NCBI RefSeq assembly: GCF_025447595.1
Contig: NZ_JAOEJU010000013.1
Location: forward strand, 101,837 to 165,836
DNA length: 64,000 bases
From: Pseudomonas koreensis
Lineage (GTDB): Bacteria; Pseudomonadota; Gammaproteobacteria; Pseudomonadales; Pseudomonadaceae
Reading direction: 5' to 3'
Positions 17,819 to 25,007 of this stretch are shown one piece after another; the stretch's first letter is position 1; the number at the start of each line of letters is the position of its first letter. Position numbers and translations under genes: made by a program. The notes under the pieces are model-generated. The model was not told the origin of the DNA, ran no database searches, and saw only the letters and a program-made list of their open reading frames with translations.

Positions 17819-18114
17819 TTCTGGTGGTCGCGCTGATGATGGCCGTGACCTTCCTGCCACGGGCCTTGCCGTTGCAGGTCAATACCGAGCACTGGCCGCC
17901 CTTCGTCGCTCGGGCGCTGGAATACCTGCCGGTGGCGATCGTCGCTGCGATCAGCCTGACACCCTTGTTGATCAAGGATCAGCACATACAGCTCGATCGC
18001 CCGGAATTCTATGCAGCGATTCCGACGCTGTTATGTGCGTATTTCAGCAAAAACCTCTTTCTCAGTGTGGCGGTTGGGACGGCTGCGTACATTGCGCTCG
18101 GCTCGTTCATGTAG
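17797..18114 (+). CDS. azlD: AzlD-family exporter subunit
   Basis: The 105-residue protein has about four hydrophobic segments (ILVVALMMAVTFLPRALP, LEYLPVAIVAAISLTP, LFLSVAVGTAAYIALG). This matches AzlD/YgaH, the small partner of AzlC. The ATG lies inside the azlC 3' end in another frame, so the subunits are coupled. The last 84 bases overlap, on the opposite strand, the 3' end of the LysR gene. The protein has the usual AzlD length, so the overlap does not come from truncation. Confidence 0.9.
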   Translation: MPDQTFLILVVALMMAVTFLPRALPLQVNTEHWPPFVARALEYLPVAIVAAISLTPLLIKDQHIQLDRPEFYAAIPTLLCAYFSKNLFLSVAVGTAAYIALGSFM

Positions 18115-18957
18115 CGGCAGATCGACCACGTCGTTCAACGCCTGGCCGGACAGATCCGGATTGTTCACCGCCAGGCGTACTTCGAGGAAATCCTCAAACC
18201 CGGGGAAAATCGTCAGGCCGTTCTTCTGCGCGGCCTCGCGGGAGACCATGCCGACCGCGTCCATCTGGGTGATGAGCGACAGGGTCAGCGTTTCGCTGCA
18301 GGAGTAAATCGTCCGTTGGCTGTTTTCGTGATTACCCAGCCCCGCGTCGAGAAAACGCAAAAAGCTGTGGGAATACGGACAATCTTCTGCGGGACGCACC
18401 TGAAACTTGTTACCAAGCAACGTCAGTGGATCGTTCTCCTGACCACAGTGAGCGCCGACCACCTGCACCTGCACTTCAGGCAGGACAATGCTTGGCAAAC
18501 CCGGACGCTGCGGGCCGATCAACACCGCAAGGTCGAAGTCCTCGTTCTTCAGCTTGCTGAGGTTTTCCATCGACTCGGCGTAGCTGAATTCCATCTGGTA
18601 ATCGGGAAACACCTCGATCAGGCGTCCGATCATTCGCCGGTTGAAGTCCGGCGCAAGCGTGGTGTTCAACGCCACTTTCAACGTGCGCTGTCCCGGCACC
18701 TTCAACGCTTCGACTTTCTCTTCCATCTGCCGCGTGGCAATCAGCACTCTGTCCATATAAGGCGTCAGCTCCGTGCCTTGCGGCGTCAGCGTCAGCCCTT
18801 TGTTGGAACGGCGAAACAAGCGGAAACCGAACTGCTCTTCGACCTTGTTCAACTGTGCGGCCAAGGCCTGCACAGTCAGGCACGAATGCTCGGCTGCGGC
18901 CGACAAGGAGCCGGTCTGCACGATGCGCATGAGGTTGCGTAAGGTTCTGCTATCCAT
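18031..18957 (-). CDS. LysR-type transcriptional regulator
   Basis: The 308-residue regulator has an N-terminal winged helix-turn-helix (residues ~5-62, LSAAAEHSCLTVQALAAQLN and a conserved LFRRSNKGLTLTPQG). An effector domain of periplasmic-binding type follows. It converges on azlD and overlaps it by 84 bases, which makes the azl operon a candidate target or antisense partner. LysR genes are more often divergent from targets, so the link is tentative. Another candidate target is itself. Confidence 0.88.
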   Translation of the reverse strand: MDSRTLRNLMRIVQTGSLSAAAEHSCLTVQALAAQLNKVEEQFGFRLFRRSNKGLTLTPQGTELTPYMDRVLIATRQMEEKVEALKVPGQRTLKVALNTTLAPDFNRRMIGRLIEVFPDYQMEFSYAESMENLSKLKNEDFDLAVLIGPQRPGLPSIVLPEVQVQVVGAHCGQENDPLTLLGNKFQVRPAEDCPYSHSFLRFLDAGLGNHENSQRTIYSCSETLTLSLITQMDAVGMVSREAAQKNGLTIFPGFEDFLEVRLAVNNPDLSGQALNDVVDLPLHERAERNVRSRPNRHTEKEVFAEIRT

Positions 18958-19403
18958 GGGTAATGCCCTCTGAAGTGGGCTGGGTATTGTTGTGTACGTG
19001 ACGGCCTGAACGGCGCCATTTGCTGGCTATATTCCTGTACCTGAGCATAGTTGTCGCGCAATTAGTAGCGAATTGATGTCCCCGCCGATGGCTGGAGGCT
19101 GACACAGGATCGGGGTTTTTGGTGACGTGGGGGTGATTGGGGTCAAAAAAAGTGCCCGACTCGAAGGAGCCGGGCACTTTTTTGTGCGGTCGGGTTACAG
19201 CGGCTGGGACAATTTCGTACAGCCCTCTCGCGCTGTTCAGCGTTGATGCCGGAAGCCTCCTATTGAAAGACAAGAACGGACTGATTTATTACCGCAGCAC
19301 AAGTGGCTGAAATATCAGGCAGTTAATTTCGGGACTTTTTCAGTCCGAGGCCATTGGATATCCAGGCAATGCCGGCATCCGCGAAGCTAGCGAGAGGATG
19401 CCA
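18958..19403. other. gene-free interval between lysR and the PBECR2-like gene
   Basis: This interval holds the lysR promoter side, an orphan bidirectional terminator (19145-19185) and, on the plus strand, an open stretch with no start from about 19186 to a TGA near 19308. That stretch reads SYSPLALFSVDAGSLLL and continues protein-like; after the TGA the frame continues open into the PBECR2-like gene. It may be a decayed 5' portion of a longer toxin-type gene. No complete gene is seen. Confidence 0.4.
19145..19185. terminator. orphan bidirectional terminator
   Basis: AAAAAAAGTGCCCG pairs with CGGGCACTTTTTT around a 12-base loop. No gene ends nearby on either strand, so it looks left over from a lost or replaced gene. 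Confidence 0.75.
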
Positions 19404-19937
19404 ATGAGTGTGCCTGGGAGCAGGGCGTTACCTGAACAAAAGAACTGGAAGGATCTTGGTTTACCGGACATTCGGGACATTGATCCCGAGTTACTGACTT
19501 CTGCGATCAGAGAACGTCCGGGTGCCGAGAGTCTGGAGGCTGCATGGGAGCAAGTTGCCAAAGGCTTGGGACTTCATGACGGCCTCAATTCAACAGTGAT
19601 TGAGACACCCATTTGCCCTGTTCTGGTGAGGCGCGAGCACTTGTTGCACATTGTGGAAAAACGCCCGAATGCTCGGGAGCGCTTCACAGACTTCGCGCAA
19701 GACACCCTGAAAAAGCCGTTAGAGATCTGGAAGATTTCCTACGATGACGACTCTTTCCGACTGACATACATCGGTGTCTACAACACGAAATACCAGATGC
19801 TGGTCGTGATCCATATCGATCACGGCAACGTACTCTGGAACTTCATGAACTGTGACAAAAAGGGACTGAACAAGCATCGGCATGGAGAGCTGCTGTTCCA
19901 ACGTTACCGATGGCCCAAACAAAAAGGGCAGCCTTAA
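19404..19937 (+). CDS. PBECR2-like toxin-type nuclease domain protein (tentative)
   Basis: The 177-residue protein has no signal peptide. The second half (residues ~70-170) resembles the PBECR2 domain, a barnase/EndoU/ColicinE5-like fold found in phage head proteins and polymorphic toxins. Recognisable segments are PVLVRREHLLHIVEKR, RFTDFAQDTLKKPLEIW and VLWNFMNCDKKGLNKHRHGELLFQRY. GAGAGG lies 6 bases before ATG 19404; an ATG two codons earlier abuts the GAGAGG. It stands alone with no immunity gene recognised. It may be a toxin C-terminus or a phage remnant. Base composition differs from its neighbours. Confidence 0.5.
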   Translation: MSVPGSRALPEQKNWKDLGLPDIRDIDPELLTSAIRERPGAESLEAAWEQVAKGLGLHDGLNSTVIETPICPVLVRREHLLHIVEKRPNARERFTDFAQDTLKKPLEIWKISYDDDSFRLTYIGVYNTKYQMLVVIHIDHGNVLWNFMNCDKKGLNKHRHGELLFQRYRWPKQKGQP

Positions 19938-19949
19938 CAGACTGCCCTT
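19924..19949 (-). terminator. hairpin terminator at the end of the PBECR2-like gene
   Basis: AAGGGCAG and CTGCCCTT form an 8-bp stem with a 10-base loop. The T-run (TTTTTG) is on the minus-strand side, so it would stop minus-strand transcription best. It overlaps the last codons of the PBECR2-like gene. Confidence 0.55.
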
Positions 19950-20285
19950 CACGAAAAAGTTGCTTGATATTGTGCTCCCTCAAGCAGGGGAGAAGAGGTC
20001 TCACCCGAACGCTGATTTTCAGGTCATCAACGGGGTTCCTAACGCCGACTATCGCCACCTGATGGCAGTCGGTTTCGCGCTCTTGGGGCCGATTCTCGGC
20101 CACTGAATCTGATGTGTCAACCTACGACTTCAATGGGTAAGCGGTAGAGACATAGGTGTATCAATTCATTACACCACCTCACAAATGAAGTACCCCACCC
20201 CTACTTTTTCCCCTCCCGGCACACGCCTACATTGAGCTCCAACACCTGACCATCATCCCGAGGGCAGGTCACTGGAGTAGTCGTC
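19950..20285. other. gene-free interval before the tautomerase operon
   Basis: No convincing gene is present. A 74-codon plus-strand frame (19882-20106) has no ribosome site and no recognisable family. The last 120 bases before 20286 are AT-rich and should hold the promoter of the tautomerase-FrnE-SDR operon. GGAG lies 14 bases before the ATG. Confidence 0.4.
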
Positions 20286-20504
20286 ATGCCATTTGTCAGC
20301 GTACGCATCACCCGCGACGGTGTTACCCGTGAGCAGAAAGCTCAGGTGATCGCCGAAATCACTGAAACCCTGGAACGCGTCCTCAACAAGCGCCCCGACC
20401 TGACCCACATCGTGATCGAAGAAGTCGACACCGATAACTGGGGCTACGCCGGCATCACCACCACCGAATACCGCCGACAACTGGCGGAACGGGGCCAGTC
20501 ATGA
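20286..20504 (+). CDS. 4-oxalocrotonate tautomerase-family enzyme
   Basis: The 72-residue protein starts Met-Pro, and Pro2 becomes the N-terminal catalytic base after Met removal. Family features include VSVRITRDGVTREQKAQVI and the WGYAG segment near residue 52. Small tautomerases of this type ketonise enol acids. The real substrate here is unknown. It is the first gene of a three-gene unit; its stop overlaps the next ATG (ATGA). Confidence 0.88.
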   Translation: MPFVSVRITRDGVTREQKAQVIAEITETLERVLNKRPDLTHIVIEEVDTDNWGYAGITTTEYRRQLAERGQS

Positions 20505-21145
20505 CCCCGACCGTGACCATCGATTTCGTCTCCGACGTAGTGTGTCCCTGGTGCGCACTCGGGGCGACGGCGCTGGAGCAGGCGATCGGCAATCTGGCCG
20601 GTGAGGTTTCGGTAGAGCTGACCTACAAGCCCTTCGAACTCAACCCGGACATGCCCGCCGAAGGCGAACCGGCCGGGCAGCACCTGATGCGCAAATACGG
20701 CCGCACCGCCGAAGACGTCGCCGCCGGCAAGAAGATGCAGATCGAACGTGGCAAGGCCATCGGTTTCGAGTTCGACCTGGAGAAACGCACGCATTTTCAC
20801 AACACCTTCGATGCCCATCGATTGCTGATGTGGGCAGCACAGGAAGGGCGGCAAGTCGCGCTGAAAAAGATCCTGCTGCGCGCTTACTTCCGCGACGGCG
20901 ACAACCCGAACGATCACCCGACGCTGATCCGTCTGGCGACCGAAGCGGGACTGGATGCGGCGAGGGCCCGCAAGGTGCTGGCCAACGACGAGTTCGCCAG
21001 CGAAGTGCGGCAACTGCAGGCGTTCTACCGGCAGCACGGGGTCAACTCGGTGCCCGCGCTGATCCTGAACGGCAAGCACCTCGTGTCCGGTTCGCAATCG
21101 GTTGAGTACTACGAACAAATGCTGAAACAAGTGGCTAGCGCCTGA
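20501..21145 (+). CDS. DsbA-family oxidoreductase, FrnE-like
   Basis: The 214-residue cytoplasmic thioredoxin-fold protein has the motif CPWC at residues ~13-16 (SDVVCPWCALGA) and the cis-proline loop VNSVPALILNG near residue 185. This is the FrnE/2-hydroxychromene-isomerase-like group. It is translationally coupled to the tautomerase gene upstream and followed after 37 bases by an SDR gene, so the three probably act together, perhaps in detoxification of reactive carbonyls (inference). Confidence 0.88.
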   Translation: MTPTVTIDFVSDVVCPWCALGATALEQAIGNLAGEVSVELTYKPFELNPDMPAEGEPAGQHLMRKYGRTAEDVAAGKKMQIERGKAIGFEFDLEKRTHFHNTFDAHRLLMWAAQEGRQVALKKILLRAYFRDGDNPNDHPTLIRLATEAGLDAARARKVLANDEFASEVRQLQAFYRQHGVNSVPALILNGKHLVSGSQSVEYYEQMLKQVASA

Positions 21146-21182
21146 TTCAACACCTATTTATTTATTGATTGAGGATTTCATC

Positions 21183-21893
21183 ATGAGCAACTCGAAAAAA
21201 ACCGTCGTTATCACCGGTGCTTCCCAAGGTTTGGGCGAAGGCATGGTCAAGGCCTTCCGTGAGCTGGGCTACAACATCGTCGCCACCTCGCGCTCGATCA
21301 AACCGTCGAACGACCCGCAGATCCTGACCATTGCCGGCGACATCGGCGACCCTGCTACCGCACTGCGCGTAATCAGCGAAGGCGTGGCACGCTTCGGTCG
21401 CATCGACACCCTGGTCAACAACGCCGGCATCTTCGTCGCCAAACCGTTCACCGCCTACACCCCGGAAGACTACGCGGCGGTGCTGTCGGTCAATCTCAAC
21501 GGCTTCTTCTACATCACCCAACTGGCCATCGCCGAGATGGAAAAACAGGGCAAGGGCCACGTGGTCAACATCACCACCAGCCTGGTCGACCACGCCATCG
21601 ACGGCGTGCCCTCGGTCCTCGCTTCGCTGACCAAGGGCGGCCTCAACGCCGCCACCAAATCCCTGGCCATCGAATACGCCAAACGCGGAATCCGGGTGAA
21701 CGCGGTATCGCCGGGCATCATCAAAACGCCGATGCACGGCGAGGAAACCCACGCGGCACTGGGTGCACTGCATCCGGTTGGGCACATGGGTGAGATCGAC
21801 GATATTGCGCAGGCGGTGGTGTATCTCGATAACGCGAACTTTGTGACGGGGGAGATTCTGCATGTGGATGGCGGGCAGAGCGCTGGGCACTGA
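21183..21893 (+). CDS. SDR-family protein lacking the catalytic tyrosine
   Basis: The 236-residue Rossmann protein has the cofactor motif TGASQGLG (residues ~12-19), NNAG near residue 80, and RVNAVSPGIIKTP. Ser133 and Lys151 of the SDR active site can be aligned, but the residue four before the lysine, normally tyrosine, is Ala147 (ASLTK). The protein may be a non-classical or inactive SDR, or use another acid. ATG 21183 has GAGG 8 bases upstream; a TTG at 21165 is unlikely. It ends the tautomerase-FrnE-SDR unit before a terminator. Confidence 0.85.
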   Translation: MSNSKKTVVITGASQGLGEGMVKAFRELGYNIVATSRSIKPSNDPQILTIAGDIGDPATALRVISEGVARFGRIDTLVNNAGIFVAKPFTAYTPEDYAAVLSVNLNGFFYITQLAIAEMEKQGKGHVVNITTSLVDHAIDGVPSVLASLTKGGLNAATKSLAIEYAKRGIRVNAVSPGIIKTPMHGEETHAALGALHPVGHMGEIDDIAQAVVYLDNANFVTGEILHVDGGQSAGH

Positions 21894-21908
21894 TTGATGC
21901 GGTAATAC

Positions 21909-21940
21909 AAAGCCCTTGCAGCGATGCGAGGGCTTTTTTG
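21909..21940 (+). terminator. terminator after the SDR gene
   Basis: AAAGCCCT pairs with AGGGCTTT around a GC-rich loop and continues into TTTTG, 16 bases after the stop codon. Confidence 0.85.
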
Positions 21941-21951
21941 TGGACGACAGC

Positions 21952-22218
21952 TTATGGATCTGGGCTCAGCACTTTGACCGCGTTATCGACCAGCGCCTTG
22001 CTCAACTCCTGCAAATATTGCGAGGCGCAGGCGTGGAGTTCTGGATCGTTGGCGGCAGAAGTATCTGACGTGAGCAGTTTGGAAATGTGGAGTAGATGCG
22101 AGGCGTGTGAGAGGGCGGTGACGACCGGGACGCCGGAGTTGGTGCGGAAGAGGGCGTGGTTGGACTGGAAGGAGAAATGGGTGAGGCCGAGGGTTTTCAG
22201 ATCGTGGGGATTGGTCAT
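21952..22218 (-). CDS. DUF3077 family small protein
   Basis: The 88-residue protein fits the Pseudomonas-enriched DUF3077 family: a short N-terminus, then NHALFRTNSGVPVVTALSHASHLL-type sequence, where LFxVxxGVPxxxALxxAS is the family core. The rest is helical. No function is established. It converges on the SDR gene with the terminator between them. The upstream region contains GTGAAG but no strong GGAGG. It borders the accessory island. Confidence 0.7.
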   Translation of the reverse strand: MTNPHDLKTLGLTHFSFQSNHALFRTNSGVPVVTALSHASHLLHISKLLTSDTSAANDPELHACASQYLQELSKALVDNAVKVLSPDP

Positions 22219-22718
22219 GGCTTCACCTACCGTTTGCTGGAAGGTGGAAAGGGCGAACTTCGAACGAATTGATGCTAATCATTTGTGAAACTCCCTGTAT
22301 CAAATGAGGGCTGCCAATTCGTTCTCAGGCGAAAGGGTGGCAGCTATGCGCAGGCTGAGAAACCGGAGATACAGGAACCCGGCAGGCCCGAAGACCTCCC
22401 ACGCACAGCCGCCATTGCACGGAAATGCAGGCACAAAAAAACGCCGGCAAACGTGGGTTGGGGCGCTGGTGCGCCTGCATCTTACGCGGGTTCTCAGGCC
22501 CGGTCGCTGAATTGGCAGCGATGGGTTTGACGGTAGCGTGGGGGAGGGGGGAGCGCAATCGTGGCCAGGTGGTGGCGGGGAGGCCGACATACTCGCATGC
22601 AACACTTATGTTGCATGGGTAACAAATATGTTGCACGGTCGCTCTACCGAAGCGGCGAGTGATGCGCGAGAGCAACATCGAATTTCGGCATGCGGTTGGA
22701 CCCATGAGAGGAAGCGTG
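22219..22718. other. gene-free island edge with HicB-type operator repeats
   Basis: No convincing gene is seen in 22219-22718, although open frames occur on both strands. The only recognised structure is the TGTTGCAT repeat group at 22597-22635. A short in-frame stretch just before hicB (SNIEFRHAVGP) recalls the GSHHxFRH core of HicA toxins and may be a hicA remnant. Confidence 0.4.
22597..22635 (+). promoter_or_regulatory. palindromic operator candidate upstream of hicB
   Basis: ATGCAACA-CTTA-TGTTGCAT is a perfect 8-bp inverted repeat at 22597-22616. A third half-site TGTTGCA follows at 22629-22635, about one to two helical turns on. HicB antitoxins bind such palindromes to repress their own promoter. 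It lies about 84 bases before the hicB start. Confidence 0.55.
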
Positions 22719-23144
22719 ATGTTCGAATATGCTTTGGAAGTCCACGAAGAGCCGGGCAATGTCTGGTTGTCCTGCGCAGAAATTCCAGAGATGCATGCGG
22801 CGGGCGACACCCTCGAGGAAGCGCTCGACGGCGCCATTGATGCGATGGAAACAGCCTTGTCGATATACGTTGATGATCGCCGGTTCATTCCGACAGGTGA
22901 TGCAGGAGAGCAAGAAAGTGACACTGTTTTGCGTTTGCCTACGCTGACTGCCTCGAAGGTTGCGCTGTGGAATACGCTTCTGGAATCTGGGAAGAGCAAA
23001 GCGGAGTTGGCACGCCGTTTGGGTGTTCAACGGCCTCAGTTAGATCGATTAGTCGATTTCCTGCATCACTCCAAAATTGAGAATGTGGAGCGAGCGTTGA
23101 AGCAGCTTGGGCGCCGGATATTGCTTTCGATTGAGGCTGCGTAG
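22719..23144 (+). CDS. hicB: HicB-family antitoxin (orphan)
   Basis: The 141-residue protein has an N-terminal HicB partial-RNase-H domain (residues ~1-60: YALEVHEEPGNVWLSCAEIPEMHAAGDTLEEAL). A C-terminal helix-turn-helix (KAELARRLGVQRPQLDRLVDF, residues ~92-115) would bind DNA. In TA modules HicB neutralises the HicA mRNA interferase and represses the operon. No complete hicA lies on either side, so this looks like a solitary antitoxin. ATG 22719 follows GAGAGGAAG; longer in-frame starts add a non-HicB extension. Confidence 0.85.
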   Translation: MFEYALEVHEEPGNVWLSCAEIPEMHAAGDTLEEALDGAIDAMETALSIYVDDRRFIPTGDAGEQESDTVLRLPTLTASKVALWNTLLESGKSKAELARRLGVQRPQLDRLVDFLHHSKIENVERALKQLGRRILLSIEAA

Positions 23145-23192
23145 GTTCACCAACTGAGCGTTGGAGAACTGTAATTGAATGATGAGATTGCG

Positions 23193-23357
23193 ATGGCCGA
23201 TGAGCTGGAGCGGTTTCAGAAAGACTTGTTGGACTCTGTACTGCAAATGACGGCCGCAAGGAGGACGAGTGGATTGGAAGAGCTGTTCTCCACAGCTGAT
23301 TTAGGGGTAAGGCTGGAGATTCGCAAAGTGTTTTCGCCAGGCTACCTAACGAAATAA
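23193..23357 (+). pseudogene. antitoxin-like N-terminal stub
   Basis: The first ~22 residues (MADELERFQKDLLDSVLQM) resemble the start of HigA/NadS-type antitoxins, in which a helix-turn-helix follows. Here the sequence diverges after residue 25 and stops at residue 54 without a helix-turn-helix. An alternative TTG start at 23175 is preceded by GGAG. It lies 48 bases after hicB. It is probably a deletion remnant of a toxin-antitoxin locus; a real short protein cannot be excluded. Confidence 0.4.
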
Positions 23358-23480
23358 GGGTTGTTGTGTGCCTCCGATTCTTAAGTCGTAAAGGCTTTTT
23401 TGTAGGTGAATGGAGTTAACCGCTGTTCGCGAGAGCGATCCTCTGGTGTCTTTATAAAATATTGGACTTTTAGAAAAGCA

Positions 23481-23513
23481 AAAGCCCCCACCTATCACTA
23501 GGTGAGGGCTTTC
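23481..23513 (-). terminator. terminator of the Ntn-hydrolase-like / 63-aa transcript
   Basis: AAAGCCC-C-CACCT pairs with AGGTG-A-GGGCTTT, with one mismatch. On the minus strand it is followed by TTTTGCTTTTC. It lies 22 bases beyond the 63-residue gene and supports that gene being transcribed. Confidence 0.8.
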
Positions 23514-23534
23514 TTGATTCTTTTAGAAAAAGCA

Positions 23535-23726
23535 CTAGCCGTGCGAGTAAGCCAATAGGATTTCTTTTACGCTTGGCTTGTCGTTCAGTTTCTTAACCAT
23601 TTGTGCATAAATATCCGCTTCGTCGTTTTGACGAATGGGCTGTACGCGCTGGTTTGGCAACCTGAGGGCATCCAAAGCAGAATCACTTTGGTGCTGCGAT
23701 TGAAGGTTAGCGAAAGGGATATTCAT
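23535..23726 (-). CDS. small hypothetical protein (63 aa) downstream of the Ntn-hydrolase-like gene
   Basis: The 63-residue protein (MNIPFANLQSQ..., ending VKEILLAYSHG) has no recognised domain. It is hydrophilic, with a predicted helical C-terminal third. GGAG lies 7 bases before the ATG, which follows the upstream stop by 13 bases. A terminator follows closely. This arrangement makes it a probable partner or regulator of the gene upstream. No function can be assigned from sequence. Confidence 0.65.
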   Translation of the reverse strand: MNIPFANLQSQHQSDSALDALRLPNQRVQPIRQNDEADIYAQMVKKLNDKPSVKEILLAYSHG

Positions 23727-23739
23727 TTTTTGCGCTCCG

Positions 23740-25007
23740 TCACTCTGCTCGGTTGAAAAAACGATGGTTCAGTTCTGGTCGGAAATAGTGTTTTCTGTCG
23801 ATCCACACAAATCCGTCGTGCTTGCTTATGACCGCAACGTCAATTGGTCCCGATACCGACTCTGACGGTCGGGTAACGCGTTCTTTAAGCGACTCCAGCT
23901 CGATCAGACTTTTGGCTAGACCTGCCATCTCTGGAAGCGGCAGCAAATGTACAATGGTTGACAGTGGAAATATATGCTGATTCCGGACGTGTTGATGCCA
24001 TCGGTCTGAATGAGCGCTGTTCACCTCATCGATGATCTGCGCCTTCCGTGCTGGGTCGAGCGTAGCCACTGTACCAATCTCTGCAATAATCTTGTCACTC
24101 AGCTCATCAAAAGCCTGAATTGTCGACGTATTGAGCGTATTGAACACATCTGGCGAGATCCCCATCCGAAATGTATCAATCATGTGAGTAGTGGCAAACG
24201 GCTGGATGACAGCCGGACAGTTGGCATCCATGATGGTTGGGGCCTGCCGGTTCAGAATCAGCCTATCTCCCAAAAAGCCGTAACAGTCAAACGTCTCGAG
24301 AACAGGGAAATACTCTTCCTTACCACACCTGTCTTGTCGGCGTACAAGAAGAACTCTTTGACAGCAAGCTTTGCCAAGGCCTCAAGGAACCTTGTGATCA
24401 AGTAGCCCCTAGAGTTGGATTGCATGAACAAAAATATTGAGGACGTGGCCACCGGCGATAACTGAGGAGCGGTGCTCGCATAGGCATTAGCTATGTCTGC
24501 TTCTCTAAGCAGTGAAGGCAGAGGCAAAGCATCGATATCAAGTTCGCACCCTTGCAGCGCACTCTCTATTTCTTGATCTGATTTGCCAGAGAGATCGTCA
24601 ATTTGTTCCACGCCAGCATGGTTTGCTATTCGCATCTGTAACCGGTATAGGGCGGCTGCGACTAGGTCGAACAAAGTTTTTGATTTTGCCTCTTCCGAAA
24701 AGAATTTTTCTTCTTTTTCAACGAACTCAAAAAAACGTTGAGGATAAGTTTCAAGCTTATCGTATTGGTCGTGCCCAAGAGACTCTCGGTAAGCTTTGAT
24801 GGGCAGCTCCCAAGGCACCCCGTGAAGATCTGCGGACCCATATATCATTAGTCCTACCGGCCCGACTCTGCTTAATTCAAAAAGCTTATTCGCTCCCTTG
24901 AAATAGCGCTTTTCTTGCTGTCCATCCTTCCATGATGTGACAGTCGTGGCGCTGTCGGCAGCCAGCACTACAGCAGTTCGGCTCATGATAGCTATTTCCG
25001 CGGTCAT
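23740..25007 (-). pseudogene. proteasome/HslV-like Ntn-hydrolase family protein, frameshifted
   Basis: Two frames together encode about 420 residues. The first (25007-24258) starts MTAEIAIMSRTAVVLAADSA after a strong AGGAGG. Thr2, Asp18 and Lys41, with NKLFELSRVGPVGLMIYGSAD, align with Thr1, Asp17 and Lys33 and the KVRRL...AGFAGGTAD pattern of HslV. The second frame continues from about 24333 (GKEEYFPVLETFD) to 23740. It ends with GPIDVAVISKHDGFVWIDRKHYF, which recurs in a widespread uncharacterised family. The break near 24330 looks like a small deletion; no slippery sequence is seen. It may be a pseudogene or a sequencing error. Confidence 0.65.

Noticed and set aside
19882..20106. 74-codon plus-strand frame after the PBECR2-like gene, considered as an immunity gene
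   Set aside because: No ribosome site, overlaps the PBECR2-like 3' end in another frame, and no recognisable domain.
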